Source: Nocardioides oceani (GTDB taxonomy: Bacteria > Actinomycetota > Actinomycetes > Propionibacteriales > Nocardioidaceae). Taken from it: 64,000 nt of DNA. Under the pieces are notes generated by a model. The model was not told the DNA's origin and did not search any database. It was given only the letters and a program-made list of their open reading frames with translations. Shown here piece by piece: positions 34,796 through 43,017 of the stretch. Numbering within the stretch: position 1 is the stretch's first letter; each line of letters opens with the position of its first letter. The position numbers were made by a program, and so were the translations under genes. The stretch lies in the NCBI RefSeq assembly GCF_030412965.1, contig NZ_JAUHJQ010000001.1, positions 522,060 to 586,059 on the forward strand, in the 5' to 3' direction.

Positions 34796-34812
34796 TGTTG
34801 TGCGGCACAACA
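34796..34812. promoter_or_regulatory. Palindromic operator upstream of xylF
   Basis: TGTTGTGC-G-GCACAACA, perfect 8-base arms around one base, about 64 bases before the xylF start. Immediately upstream on the minus strand lies a -10-like TATGTT with a possible -35 17 bases further up. The position fits a repressor site; ROK copy 2 is the natural candidate. A LacI-type protein is the alternative, but none is encoded here. Confidence 0.6.
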
Positions 34813-34974
34813 TATGGTGTGACGGCGGGCACGTCCAGAGGTGACAGCCAGGTTGTCCGGACGTTTCCGGATCGTGACCTGACAGACCGGGCCCGACGAG
34901 GTACGGCGGGTGCAGGCGGGCGCCGTCGATGCGTGGGTCGTCGGAGCGCCGCCCGGCGACGTACTGTCGAGGGG

Positions 34975-36438
34975 GTGACCGTCGCGCCCTCCTCCACCGT
35001 CCAGCTCGGCCACCGCTTCGCCGACGAGCTCCCCGAGCTCGCGGTCCCCTGGCAGGCCGCCGAGACCCCCGAGCCGCGCCTCCTCGCGCTCGACGAGCGG
35101 CTCGCCGCCGACCTCGGCCTCGACGCCGACTGGCTGCGCACCCCCGACGGGCTCGGCCTGCTCACCGGCACCGTCGTCCCCGCCGGGGCGCGGCCGGTCG
35201 CCCAGGGCTACTCCGGCCACCAGTTCGGCGGCTTCTCCCCACGCCTCGGTGACGGCCGGGCCCTGCTGCTGGGCGAGCTGTCCGACGGCCGCGGCGGCCT
35301 GCGCGACTTGCACCTCAAGGGGTCGGGGCGCACGCCGTTCGCGCGCGGCGGCGACGGCCTCGCGGCGGTCGGGCCGATGCTGCGCGAGCACGTCGTCTCG
35401 ACCGCGATGCACGCCCTGGGCATCCCGACGACCCGCTCGCTCGCGGTGGTCGCGACCGGCCGGAAGGTGCAGCGCGAGACGGTGCTGCCGGGCGCGGTGC
35501 TGGCGCGGGTCGCCTCGAGCCACCTGCGGGTCGGCACGGTGCAGTACGCCCGGGCCACCGGCGACCTCGACCTGCTGCGCCGCCTCGCCGACCACGCGAT
35601 CGAGCGGCACCACCCCGCAGCGCGCGAGGCCGACGCGCCGTACCTCGCGCTGCTCGAGGGGGTGGTCGCGGCGCAGGCCTCGTTGGTGGCGCAGTGGATG
35701 GCGGCCGGGTTCGTCCACGGCGTGATGAACACCGACAACATGGCGCTGTCGGGCGAGACCATCGACTACGGGCCGTGCGCGTTCATGGAGGCCTTCGACC
35801 CCACGACGGTGTTCAGCTCGATCGACGAGGGCGGGCGGTACGCCTACGGCAACCAGCCGGTCGTCGCGGAGTGGAACCTCGCCCGGCTCGCCGAGGCGCT
35901 CCTGCCGCTGCTCGATGAGTCCGAGGACCGCGCGATCGAGATCGCGACCGAGGCGCTGGGCGGCTTCCGCGTCGCCTACAGCGCGGCGTTCACCGACCTC
36001 GTGCGGCGCAAGACAGGGCTCCCGGCCGGGCTCGCCGACGACGTGCTCGTCCCGCTCGTCGACGAGCTGTTCCCGATCCTGCGATCGGGCCACGTCGACT
36101 GGACGTCGTTCTTCCGCGCCCTCTCCTCGGCGGCCCGCGGCGACGCCGAGCCCGTGCGCGGGCTGGTGCTCGACCTGCGACCGCTCGACGACTGGCTCGA
36201 GCGGTGGCGGGCGCTCGGCCCCGACGCCGACGCGATGGACCGGGTCAACCCGGTCTACGTGCCGCGCAACCACCTGGTCGAGGAGGCGCTCGACGCCGCG
36301 ACGGCCGGTGACCTCGAGCCGGTCGAGCGGCTCGTCGAGGTGCTGCGGTCGCCGTACGACGAGCGGCCCGGGCTGGAGCGGTACGCCACCCCCGCCCCGC
36401 CCGACTTCGGCTCCTACACGACGTACTGCGGGACGTGA
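34975..36438 (+). CDS. selO: Protein adenylyltransferase SelO (YdiU/UPF0061)
   Basis: Pseudokinase-fold enzyme that transfers AMP to Ser/Thr/Tyr of proteins, linked to redox stress in known homologues. In 487 aa: [10 protein letters not shown] (115-124), TTRSLAVV (152-159), the metal/catalytic loop [12 protein letters not shown] (249-260) and [13 protein letters not shown] (264-276). The protein ends in CGT with Cys485 in the antepenultimate place, the position of selenocysteine in animal SELENOO; here it is an ordinary TGC codon. The GTG start at 34975 follows GAGGGG. It is divergent from xylF, 242 bases apart. Confidence 0.95.
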   Translation: MTVAPSSTVQLGHRFADELPELAVPWQAAETPEPRLLALDERLAADLGLDADWLRTPDGLGLLTGTVVPAGARPVAQGYSGHQFGGFSPRLGDGRALLLGELSDGRGGLRDLHLKGSGRTPFARGGDGLAAVGPMLREHVVSTAMHALGIPTTRSLAVVATGRKVQRETVLPGAVLARVASSHLRVGTVQYARATGDLDLLRRLADHAIERHHPAAREADAPYLALLEGVVAAQASLVAQWMAAGFVHGVMNTDNMALSGETIDYGPCAFMEAFDPTTVFSSIDEGGRYAYGNQPVVAEWNLARLAEALLPLLDESEDRAIEIATEALGGFRVAYSAAFTDLVRRKTGLPAGLADDVLVPLVDELFPILRSGHVDWTSFFRALSSAARGDAEPVRGLVLDLRPLDDWLERWRALGPDADAMDRVNPVYVPRNHLVEEALDAATAGDLEPVERLVEVLRSPYDERPGLERYATPAPPDFGSYTTYCGT

Positions 36439-36451
36439 GGTCGGCGGGCTC

Positions 36452-36542
36452 GAAGTTTCATCGGCCGGCCGACGCAGTTGTCGGTGGGCCGACGAAGTTT
36501 CATCGGCCCACCGGGAGTTTGAGCGGCCAGCCGATGAAACTT
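36452..36542. repeat. Array of four 20-22-base palindrome-prone units at a convergent junction
   Basis: Units beginning GAAGTT, GCAGTT, GAAGTT and GGAGTT start at 36452, 36474, 36494 and 36514, each followed by a CGGCC..CCG core. A 10-bp perfect hairpin lies at 36483-36512, TCGGCCGGCCGA (36461-36472) is palindromic, and AAGTTTCATCGGC (36453-36465) recurs inverted at 36530-36542. It fills the space between the selO and aldehyde dehydrogenase stops. Confidence 0.85.
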
Positions 36543-36558
36543 TGCGTCCGGGCGTGCC

Positions 36559-38061
36559 TCAGCGGCCGAGCTTGACGTTGATCTGTTTGGTCTGGGTGAA
36601 ACCCTCGATGGCGCCCTCGATGGAGAACTCCCGGCCGATGCCGGAGGACTTGTAGCCGCCGTAGGACTGGCCGACGACCTGGCCGCCGCCCTGGTTGACC
36701 TGGACCCAGCCGGACTCGATCCGGTGGGCGAGGCCGAGCGCCTGGTCGATGTCGCGCGACCAGACGAACGCGGCGAGGCCGTAGTGGGAGTCGTTGGCCA
36801 TGCGGACGACGTCGTCCTCGTCGTTCCACGGGATGATGACCAGCACCGGGCCGAAGACCTCCTCGCGGGCGATCCGCCAGTCGTTGGCGACGCCGGCGAG
36901 GATCGTCGGGCCCTGGTAGTAGCCCTCGAGCCCCTCGGGCACCTCGCGGGACATGTCGAGGGCGACGCGGACGCCGGGCTGGGCCTTGCCGTCCTCGATG
37001 TAGTCGAGGACCTGCTCGTACTGCGACCGGTTGATGATCGCTCCCATGTCGGTCTCCTCGGCGAGCGGGTCGCCGACCTTGAGCGCGGAGACCTTCTCGA
37101 CCAGCACGCGGAGGAACTCGTCGTGCACGTCCTCGTGCAGGAACAGCCGCGACCCGGCGGTGCACGACTGGCCCTGGCGGGTGAAGCGCATCGCGAGCAG
37201 GACGCCTTCGGCGGTGGCCTCGATGACGTCCGGCGTCGCGGCAGAGGGGCAGACGATGTTCGGGCTCTTGCCGCCGAGCTCGAGGGACTGGTGGGCGAGC
37301 CGGCCGCCGGCGGTGGCGCCGACGATGCGGCCGACCTCGGAGGAGCCGGTGAAGGACACCTTGTGGATGCCCGGGTGCTCGGAGATCGCCTGGCCGACGG
37401 TCTCCCCGACACCGGTGACCACGTTGAGGACGCCGGCGGGCAGGTGCTCGGACATGACCTGCGCGAGCAGCAGGATCGTGAGGGGGGCGTCCTCGGCCGG
37501 CTTGACCACGAGGGTGTTCCCGGCGGCGAGCGCGGCCGGCAGCTTCATCGCGGCGATCATCAGCGGCGAGTTCCAGGGCAGGATCGCGCCGACGACGCCG
37601 AGCGGCTCGAGCCGGGTGTACTGCAGCTGGTCGTCGCCGGCCGGCAGCACGGTCCCCTTGAACTCGCCCGCCACGCCGCCGAAGTACCGGAACAGCGCGA
37701 CGAGCGTCGCCGACTCCGGGCGCGCCTGCGTGCGCAGCGCGTTCCCGGTGTCCTGCGCGGTCAGCTGCGCGAAGTCCTCCGCGCGTGCCTCGAGGGCGTC
37801 GGCGATGCGCAGCAGGATCGCGCCGCGCTCGCGGAAGTGCAGCGCCCGCCAGGCCGGGAGCGCCGCGGTCGCGGCGGCGACGGCACGGTCGAGGTCCGCC
37901 TTCGTGCTCTCCGGCACCCGGGCGAGGACCTGCTCGGCACGCGCCGGGGTGACCACGTCGCGCCACTCGCCGCTCTCGGAGGCCACCCACTCCCCACCGA
38001 TGAGCATCGGCCAGTCGGGGGTGCCGGCGTCGGGGGCGTCGATGGTGGTCTGCAGCTTCAC
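36559..38061 (-). CDS. NAD(P)-dependent aldehyde dehydrogenase
   Basis: A 500-aa enzyme that oxidises an aldehyde to the acid. Catalytic Cys300 is in GQSCTAG and Glu261 in LELGGKSPN; FTGSSEVG (237-244) binds the nucleotide and PWNSP is at 162-166. The substrate cannot be named from sequence; it is close to betaine/phenylacetaldehyde-type class members. GTG 38061 is preceded by AGGAGG at ten bases. It is divergent from a LysR regulator, with a 155-base gap holding a clear dyad, so it is very probably that regulator's target. Confidence 0.93.
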   Translation of the reverse strand: MKLQTTIDAPDAGTPDWPMLIGGEWVASESGEWRDVVTPARAEQVLARVPESTKADLDRAVAAATAALPAWRALHFRERGAILLRIADALEARAEDFAQLTAQDTGNALRTQARPESATLVALFRYFGGVAGEFKGTVLPAGDDQLQYTRLEPLGVVGAILPWNSPLMIAAMKLPAALAAGNTLVVKPAEDAPLTILLLAQVMSEHLPAGVLNVVTGVGETVGQAISEHPGIHKVSFTGSSEVGRIVGATAGGRLAHQSLELGGKSPNIVCPSAATPDVIEATAEGVLLAMRFTRQGQSCTAGSRLFLHEDVHDEFLRVLVEKVSALKVGDPLAEETDMGAIINRSQYEQVLDYIEDGKAQPGVRVALDMSREVPEGLEGYYQGPTILAGVANDWRIAREEVFGPVLVIIPWNDEDDVVRMANDSHYGLAAFVWSRDIDQALGLAHRIESGWVQVNQGGGQVVGQSYGGYKSSGIGREFSIEGAIEGFTQTKQINVKLGR

Positions 38062-38166
38062 GGGGGCGGCCTCCTACGGCTCGGGGTACGGCGTGCGCGC
38101 GCGGGCGCGGACGTCGTACAGGTTCGCCCACGTCGGCCCGCCGGACAACGCCAAGACCCGCACACC

Positions 38167-38188
38167 GGCTGTGCAAGGATGCACAGCC
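38167..38188. promoter_or_regulatory. LysR-type operator between the aldehyde dehydrogenase and lysR genes
   Basis: Perfect dyad GGCTGTGCA-AGGA-TGCACAGCC, 28 bases before the lysR start. It contains the T-N11-A spacing usual for LysR regulators and the classic divergent placement. Confidence 0.7.
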
Positions 38189-38216
38189 GCGAGCACGCCG
38201 GAGGAGAGGGTGGTCG

Positions 38217-39107
38217 ATGCGCGCCGACGACCTGGTCGTGCTGCTGGAGGTCGCCCGCACCGGCAACCTCAGCGCCGCGGCCACCGCGCTCGGGCTCACC
38301 CACTCGACCGTCTCGCGCCGCCTCGACGCGCTCGAGGCGACCGTCGGCGCACCGGTGGTCTCCCGCACGACCCGCGGCTGCCACCTCACGGAGCTGGGCC
38401 GGTCGCTGCTGCCCGCCGCGGAGTCGGTGGAGCGCGCGGTCACGACCGCCCGGCACGCGCTGACCACCGACGGGGACGGCGAGGGCGAGCTCGCGGGGCT
38501 CGTGCGGGTCTCGGCGCCCGAGGCGTTCGCCGCGGTGTACGCCGCGCCGGCGCTCGCCGCGCTGCGCCGTCGGCACCCGCGGGTCACCGTCGAGCTGACC
38601 GCCGCCACCCGACCGATCGTGCACGGCAGCGGGGCCGACGTGGAGGTCGGCGTCGGCGAGCCGCTGTCGCCGCGGATCCGGACGATCGACCTGGCGACGT
38701 ACGAGCTGGGGCTCTTCGCGGCGCCCTCCTACCTCGACCGCGCCGGTCGCCCGCGCTCGCAGGCGGAGCTGGAGGAGCACGCGCTCGTCTACTACGTCGA
38801 GGGGTCGCTGCGGGTCAGCGACCTGCAGCTGGTCGACCGGCTCTTCGCGGAGCGCGCGGTGCAGCTCGGCGCGACCAGCGTGTTCGCGCAGCTCGAGGCC
38901 GCTCGGGCCGGGGCTGGGATCGCGCTGCTGCCGAAGTTCCTCGCACGCCGCGCCACCGGGCTGGAGCCGGTGCTCACCAGCCGGGTCCGCGTCGAGCTCG
39001 GCTTCGTGGCGGCCCTCGCCAGCGCGAGCGTGCGCCGTGCCCCGGCCGTCGCCGCCCTCGCCGCGATCCGCAGCGAGGTGCAGGCGCGCGCGGCCGAGCT
39101 CCGCTGA
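38217..39107 (+). CDS. LysR-family transcriptional regulator
   Basis: A 296-aa regulator. The N-terminal winged helix (about 1-60: LVVLLEVARTGNLSAAATALGLTH... with SRRLDALEA) is followed by a LysR substrate-binding domain (about 92-290) that senses a small effector. ATG 38217 has GGAGAGGG upstream. It probably controls itself and the divergent aldehyde dehydrogenase through the dyad at 38167-38188. The effector is unknown. Confidence 0.92.
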   Translation: MRADDLVVLLEVARTGNLSAAATALGLTHSTVSRRLDALEATVGAPVVSRTTRGCHLTELGRSLLPAAESVERAVTTARHALTTDGDGEGELAGLVRVSAPEAFAAVYAAPALAALRRRHPRVTVELTAATRPIVHGSGADVEVGVGEPLSPRIRTIDLATYELGLFAAPSYLDRAGRPRSQAELEEHALVYYVEGSLRVSDLQLVDRLFAERAVQLGATSVFAQLEAARAGAGIALLPKFLARRATGLEPVLTSRVRVELGFVAALASASVRRAPAVAALAAIRSEVQARAAELR

Positions 39108-39117
39108 GGGGGTCTTC

Positions 39118-39183
39118 AGCGACCTTGTGGTCGCTCCACACGGCTCCTGACGCGTGTGCAGCGACCGTAGAGTCGCTGCACAC
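39118..39183. repeat. Inverted pair of hairpin units at a convergent junction
   Basis: Unit 1: AGCGACC-TTGT-GGTCGCT (39118-39135). Unit 2: 12-bp perfect stem GTGTGCAGCGAC / GTCGCTGCACAC around CGTAGA (39154-39183). The units share AGCGAC...GTCGCT and a flanking GTGTG word in opposite orientation (CACACG after unit 1). They lie between the lysR stop (39107) and the cyclase stop (39193). Confidence 0.85.
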
Positions 39184-39192
39184 CCCTCCCGG

Positions 39193-40731
39193 TCAGCCGC
39201 AGAGGACGCCGGTCTCGGTCTCCTCGTGCCGGCCACGGAGGACGACGGGGTCGTGCCGCTTCCAGTGCTCGGCCTCGTCGGGGGTCGCGGTCTCGATGGT
39301 CTGCCAGGCGGCCAGCACGCAGCCGGGGACCTCCTTGGCGAGGTCGGTGAGGCGGGCGGCGCTGTTCACGGCGTCGCCGATGACGGTGTACTCCAGCCGG
39401 CTCGCGGCGCCGACGTTCCCCGCGACCACCTCGCCCGTCGCGACGCCGATCCCGGCGTCGATCTCGGGGACCTCGTCGACGAGCCGCCGCGCCATCGCGC
39501 GGGCCGCGGCCAGCGCCGCGGTCGCGTGGTCGGGGTGGTCGACCGGCGCCCCGAAGACCGCCAGGACCGCGTCGCCGATGAACTTGTTGACCAGCCCCTG
39601 CTGCCGGTCGACCTCCTCGACCACCACGCCGAAGAACCGGTTGAGGGTGCGCACGACCTCGGCCGGCTCGTGTCGGGTGGCGTACGTCGTGGAGCCGACG
39701 AGGTCGATGAAGAGCACCGACACCACGCGCGCCTCGCCGCCGAGCTCGACCCCGCGCGCGGCCGCGGCCAGCGCGACGTCGCGGCCGACGTGCCGGCCGA
39801 ACAGGTCGCGCAGCTGCTCGCGCTCGCGGAGGCCCTGGGCCATCGCGTTGAAGCCGGCTTGCAGGGAGCCGAGCTCGGTGCCGTCGAAGACCACCACCTC
39901 GCGCTCGAGGTCGCCGCGCTCGACGTCGAGCAGCGCGTCGCGCACCGAGATGACCGGCGCGACGATGGAGCGGGCGTTGAGCACCGTGGTCAGCAGGCCG
40001 AAGACGAGGACGACCGCGCTGATCGCCAGGACGGTGAACGGCAGCCGCTCCCGTACGTCGTCGTCGCCGGCGAGGCCGACGACGGAGGCCACCACCATCC
40101 CCCCGACGGGCGCGGCCGTGCCGAAGCACCAGAACAGCACCATCCGGCCGCCGACGCCGGCGCCGCGCGGCCGGTGGGTGACCGCGAGGCCGTCGAGGGC
40201 GCGGGCCGAGATCGGCCGCATGACGAAGTCGGCGAGCAGGAAGGCGATGCCGCACGCCACCAGGCCGGCGATCCCGACGGCCACCCCCGACCCGAGGGCA
40301 CGCTCGGGCTGGAGCGCCAGGGACAGCGTCGTGAACAGCACGGTCGCGCCGAGCCACAGCGCGCCCTGCATGACGGTCAGCCACAGCGGCACGCGCAACG
40401 CGGCCAGGCGCTGCCGCAGGTCCGGCTCCCGGCCCAGGGTCGCCCACCGCAGGGCGCGCAGGCTCAGTCGCGTGCCGACCCCGATCCCGATGACGACCGC
40501 CACGCCGACGTACGTCGGCACCGCGATCGCCAGCGCCACGACCATTGCGCTCGTCGGCCGGGGTGCGGGCACGACGAAGGACGCGATGAGGAAGACGACG
40601 CCGGCGGCGATGACGTTGGTGCTGACCAGCATGACGGTCAGCAGCAGCTGTACCCGCAGGCGCAGGGCGCGCACCGACTGGTCGGGCCGCCCCAGGACGC
40701 GCGCGCCGAACGGTGCCGAGCGCCTGCCCAT
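39193..40731 (-). CDS. Membrane-bound class III adenylate/guanylate cyclase with HAMP
   Basis: A 512-aa protein: a hydrophobic N-terminal half with about six transmembrane segments (about 25-260), a HAMP segment (NARSIVAPVISVRDALLDVE, about 262-310) and a C-terminal cyclase domain (about 330-512). The metal-binding Asp residues are in VLFIDLVGST and NKFIGDAVLAVFGAP. The six-helix-HAMP-cyclase order matches mycobacterial Rv1318c/Rv3645-type cyclases, which make cAMP. ATG 40731 is set by GGAGG at five bases. It is divergent from the exonuclease gene. Confidence 0.93.
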   Translation of the reverse strand: MGRRSAPFGARVLGRPDQSVRALRLRVQLLLTVMLVSTNVIAAGVVFLIASFVVPAPRPTSAMVVALAIAVPTYVGVAVVIGIGVGTRLSLRALRWATLGREPDLRQRLAALRVPLWLTVMQGALWLGATVLFTTLSLALQPERALGSGVAVGIAGLVACGIAFLLADFVMRPISARALDGLAVTHRPRGAGVGGRMVLFWCFGTAAPVGGMVVASVVGLAGDDDVRERLPFTVLAISAVVLVFGLLTTVLNARSIVAPVISVRDALLDVERGDLEREVVVFDGTELGSLQAGFNAMAQGLREREQLRDLFGRHVGRDVALAAAARGVELGGEARVVSVLFIDLVGSTTYATRHEPAEVVRTLNRFFGVVVEEVDRQQGLVNKFIGDAVLAVFGAPVDHPDHATAALAAARAMARRLVDEVPEIDAGIGVATGEVVAGNVGAASRLEYTVIGDAVNSAARLTDLAKEVPGCVLAAWQTIETATPDEAEHWKRHDPVVLRGRHEETETGVLCG

Positions 40732-40837
40732 CCGCACCTCCGGTCCGCGACCGCGCGGTGGGCGCGGGTCCGTGTGGCCCGACCGTACCGGGACCGGGGC
40801 CCTTCCCGTGGCGGGACGTAGGCTCGCGGGCACCGTC

Positions 40838-41845
40838 ATGCGCCTGCCACCCGACCGTCCCCGCCAGCTGCTGCTCGCCGTCGACGCTCCGTCGCTGCTG
40901 CACCGCAACCACCACGCCCGCGCGCACTCCGACCTGCGCGACCGGGGCGGCCGCCCGGCGTGGGCACTGCACGGGATGCTGCGGCAGATCCTCGAGGCCG
41001 TCGACCAGTTCGCCCCGGACGCGGTGCTGTTCGGGCTCGACGACCGCACCTCGTCGGAGCGCGAGGCGGCGTACCCGGCGTACAAGGCGGGCCGCGCACC
41101 CAAGGACGCGACCCTCGTCGACCAGCTCGAGCGGGCCGGCGCGCTGCTGGACGCGCTCGGCCTGCTGGCGGTCACCCCGCCCGGGCTCGAGGCCGACGAC
41201 GTCAACGCCACGGCGGCGACCTGGGCCGAGCGCGAGGGGTGGAGCTGCGTGCTCGTGACCTCCGACCGCGACTCGTTCGCACACATCAGCGAGCACACGT
41301 CGGTGCTGCGACTCATCGACGGCGGCATCTCGGCCTCGCCGTTGCTCACCCCGCAGCGGCTGCACGCGATGTACGGCGTGGCGGCGACGAGCTACCTGGA
41401 GTTCGCCGCGCTGCGCGGGGACGCCAGCGACAACCTGCCCGGCGTCTCCGGCATCGGCGAGAAGACCGCTGCCGTGCTGCTCGCGCAGGCCGGCTCGATG
41501 CAGGCCGTGTGGGCCGACATCGACCACTGCGCCGGCGCCACCGTCGTCGCGGCGGTCGACTCCTGGTGCGCGGAGACCGGCACTGCGCGGGTCGGGCGGC
41601 GGCTGCTGACGCGGCTGACCGCGCCGGGGGCGCGCGAGCGGTACGAGTTCAACCTCTCGATCATGCGCGGCCGCGAGGTCGACCTGCGGCTGACGCCGGA
41701 CGTGCCCGGGTCACCGGGCCTGCTGCCGCTCGACGCCGACCGGGTCACCCGCGTCGTCGGCCACCTCGGCGTCGAGTCGACGACCGCGCTGGCGCTGCGC
41801 GTGCTCACCGAGCCGCCGGCGTCCGTCGGGCGCGGCGCGTCCTAG
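40838..41845 (+). CDS. 5'-3' exonuclease (PolA N-terminal-like, stand-alone)
   Basis: Flap-endonuclease-family nuclease of 335 aa, probably acting on RNA primers or flaps. The acidic metal residues are seen in LLAVDAPSLLHR (12-23), FGLDDRTSSEREA, GLEADDVNA and TSDRDSF. GDASDNLPGVSGIGEKTAA carries the helix-3-turn-helix DNA clamp. There is no polymerase domain; many actinobacteria carry such a free copy beside PolA. The start ATG 40838 lies 106 bases from the divergent cyclase. Confidence 0.92.
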   Translation: MRLPPDRPRQLLLAVDAPSLLHRNHHARAHSDLRDRGGRPAWALHGMLRQILEAVDQFAPDAVLFGLDDRTSSEREAAYPAYKAGRAPKDATLVDQLERAGALLDALGLLAVTPPGLEADDVNATAATWAEREGWSCVLVTSDRDSFAHISEHTSVLRLIDGGISASPLLTPQRLHAMYGVAATSYLEFAALRGDASDNLPGVSGIGEKTAAVLLAQAGSMQAVWADIDHCAGATVVAAVDSWCAETGTARVGRRLLTRLTAPGARERYEFNLSIMRGREVDLRLTPDVPGSPGLLPLDADRVTRVVGHLGVESTTALALRVLTEPPASVGRGAS

Positions 41846-41869
41846 CTCGGGTGCTCGTTCCGCGCGCAC

Positions 41870-41988
41870 CATCGTTCAATTGCGCGGTTTTGTCGCCTGC
41901 CGGGCCCCGAAACCCGTCGCCATCGTTCAAGTGCGCGGTTTTGTCGCCTGCCCGGCCCGAAACCCGTCGCCATCGTTCAACTGCGCGA
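41870..41988. repeat. Two and a half 50-base tandem repeats at a convergent junction
   Basis: Copies begin CATCGTTCAA at 41870, 41921 and 41971. The first two (51 and 50 bases) are nearly identical and include GCGCGGTTTTGTCGCCTGCC and GAAACCCGTCGC; the third stops after TGCGCGATG. The element lies between the exonuclease stop (41845) and the hydrolase stop (42037). Confidence 0.9.
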
Positions 41989-42036
41989 TGGTGCAGCCCC
42001 AGCCAGCAGCCCCGACCCCGGCCGGCAGCGCCGACC

Positions 42037-43017
42037 TCAGCCCAGGTGCCGGTCCAGCCACTCGCCCAGCACGTCGTACGCCGCGGCGCGCGGCGCGGGC
42101 AGGGACAGGAAGACGTCGTGCCGGGCGTCGACGACCGGGACGACCGTGGTCTCGCCGCCGAGGCAGCCGGCCCAGCGGGCGATCTGCTTGACGTCCAGGA
42201 CGGTGTCGGCGCGGTCGCTGGCGTCGGTGTGCTCGCGGGCGTAGTGGGTCTTGTCCGAGCGCAGCACGAGCGAGGGCACGCCGACCTCGAGCCCGCGGTG
42301 GAGGCGGGCGTGGCCGCGGCGCACGGCGTTGAGCCAGCCGACCGTGACGGGGAAGCCCTCGAGCGGCTTGAGCACGACGTCGTAGTCCCACTCGCCCTTG
42401 CCGCTGGTGTGCAACGAGTCGCCGTACACCGTGCTCTTCGGCAGGTCGAGCGCCCGCAGCGGGGCGACCTTGGCCAGCACGCGCAGCGCCTGGGTCACCG
42501 GCCCCCGCAGCACCGGCTGGCCCTGCAGGTCGAACCACGGGCTGTTGAGCACGAGCCCGGCGACCGGCGCGGTCCGGCCGGCGCGACGCCGGCGGTCCAG
42601 CCACAGCGGCGTGATCAGCCCGCCGGTGGAGTGCGCGAGCACCACCACCGGGGTGTCGACGCCGTGGTCGGCGGCGATGATCTCCATCGCCCGCTCCAGC
42701 TCGGCGTCGTACTGCTCGAGGTCGGAGGCGTAGTGCGCGGTCTGGCCCGAGCGGCGCGCACGGCCGGACTTGCGCAGGTCCAGGCCGTAGAACGCCAGCC
42801 CGCGCTCGGCGTGGAAGTCGGCGAGGCCGGTCTGGAAGAAGTAGTCGGAGAAGCCGTGCACGTAGAGCACCGCGCCGCGCACCTTCTCCTCCGGTCGTAC
42901 GACGCGGCGCACGACGACCGCGCACACCTCGCCCTCTCCGTCGGGGTCCGGGCCGAGCTCGAGCACCTGCTGCTCGTAGCCGTCCCCGAGCAGGTCCGGC
43001 TCCCAGGTCCCGCTCAC
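42037..43017 (-). CDS. Alpha/beta hydrolase (lysophospholipase-like)
   Basis: A 326-aa serine hydrolase: oxyanion region YVHGFSDYF (52-60), nucleophile elbow LAHSTGG (Ser130), an Asp in SDKTH near 252 and a late His in DARHDVFLS. GTG 43017 overlaps the monooxygenase stop by four bases (GTGA), so translation is coupled. The pairing suggests that it hydrolyses the ester or lactone formed by the Baeyer-Villiger monooxygenase. A longer frame to 43173 lies inside the upstream gene and is rejected. Confidence 0.88.
   Translation of the reverse strand: MSGTWEPDLLGDGYEQQVLELGPDPDGEGEVCAVVVRRVVRPEEKVRGAVLYVHGFSDYFFQTGLADFHAERGLAFYGLDLRKSGRARRSGQTAHYASDLEQYDAELERAMEIIAADHGVDTPVVVLAHSTGGLITPLWLDRRRRAGRTAPVAGLVLNSPWFDLQGQPVLRGPVTQALRVLAKVAPLRALDLPKSTVYGDSLHTSGKGEWDYDVVLKPLEGFPVTVGWLNAVRRGHARLHRGLEVGVPSLVLRSDKTHYAREHTDASDRADTVLDVKQIARWAGCLGGETTVVPVVDARHDVFLSLPAPRAAAYDVLGEWLDRHLG

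Noticed and set aside
34796..34812. The TGTTGTGC/GCACAACA palindrome as a terminator for selO or xylF
   Set aside because: It lies upstream of both divergent genes, next to a -10-like sequence, and its arms are too AT-balanced for a stable high-GC hairpin; an operator is more likely.
37031..41845. A 1604-codon open frame on the plus strand, and similar very long frames at 1606-5010 and 43335-46790
   Set aside because: These run antisense or out of frame across well-identified genes on both strands, have Arg/Ala/Pro-rich low-complexity translations and arise from high GC content. Only the C-terminal part from 40838 (exonuclease) is real in the first case.
41870..41988. Possible small CRISPR array
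   Set aside because: The bases between the repeated words are themselves repeated nearly identically, there are no unique spacers and no cas genes.
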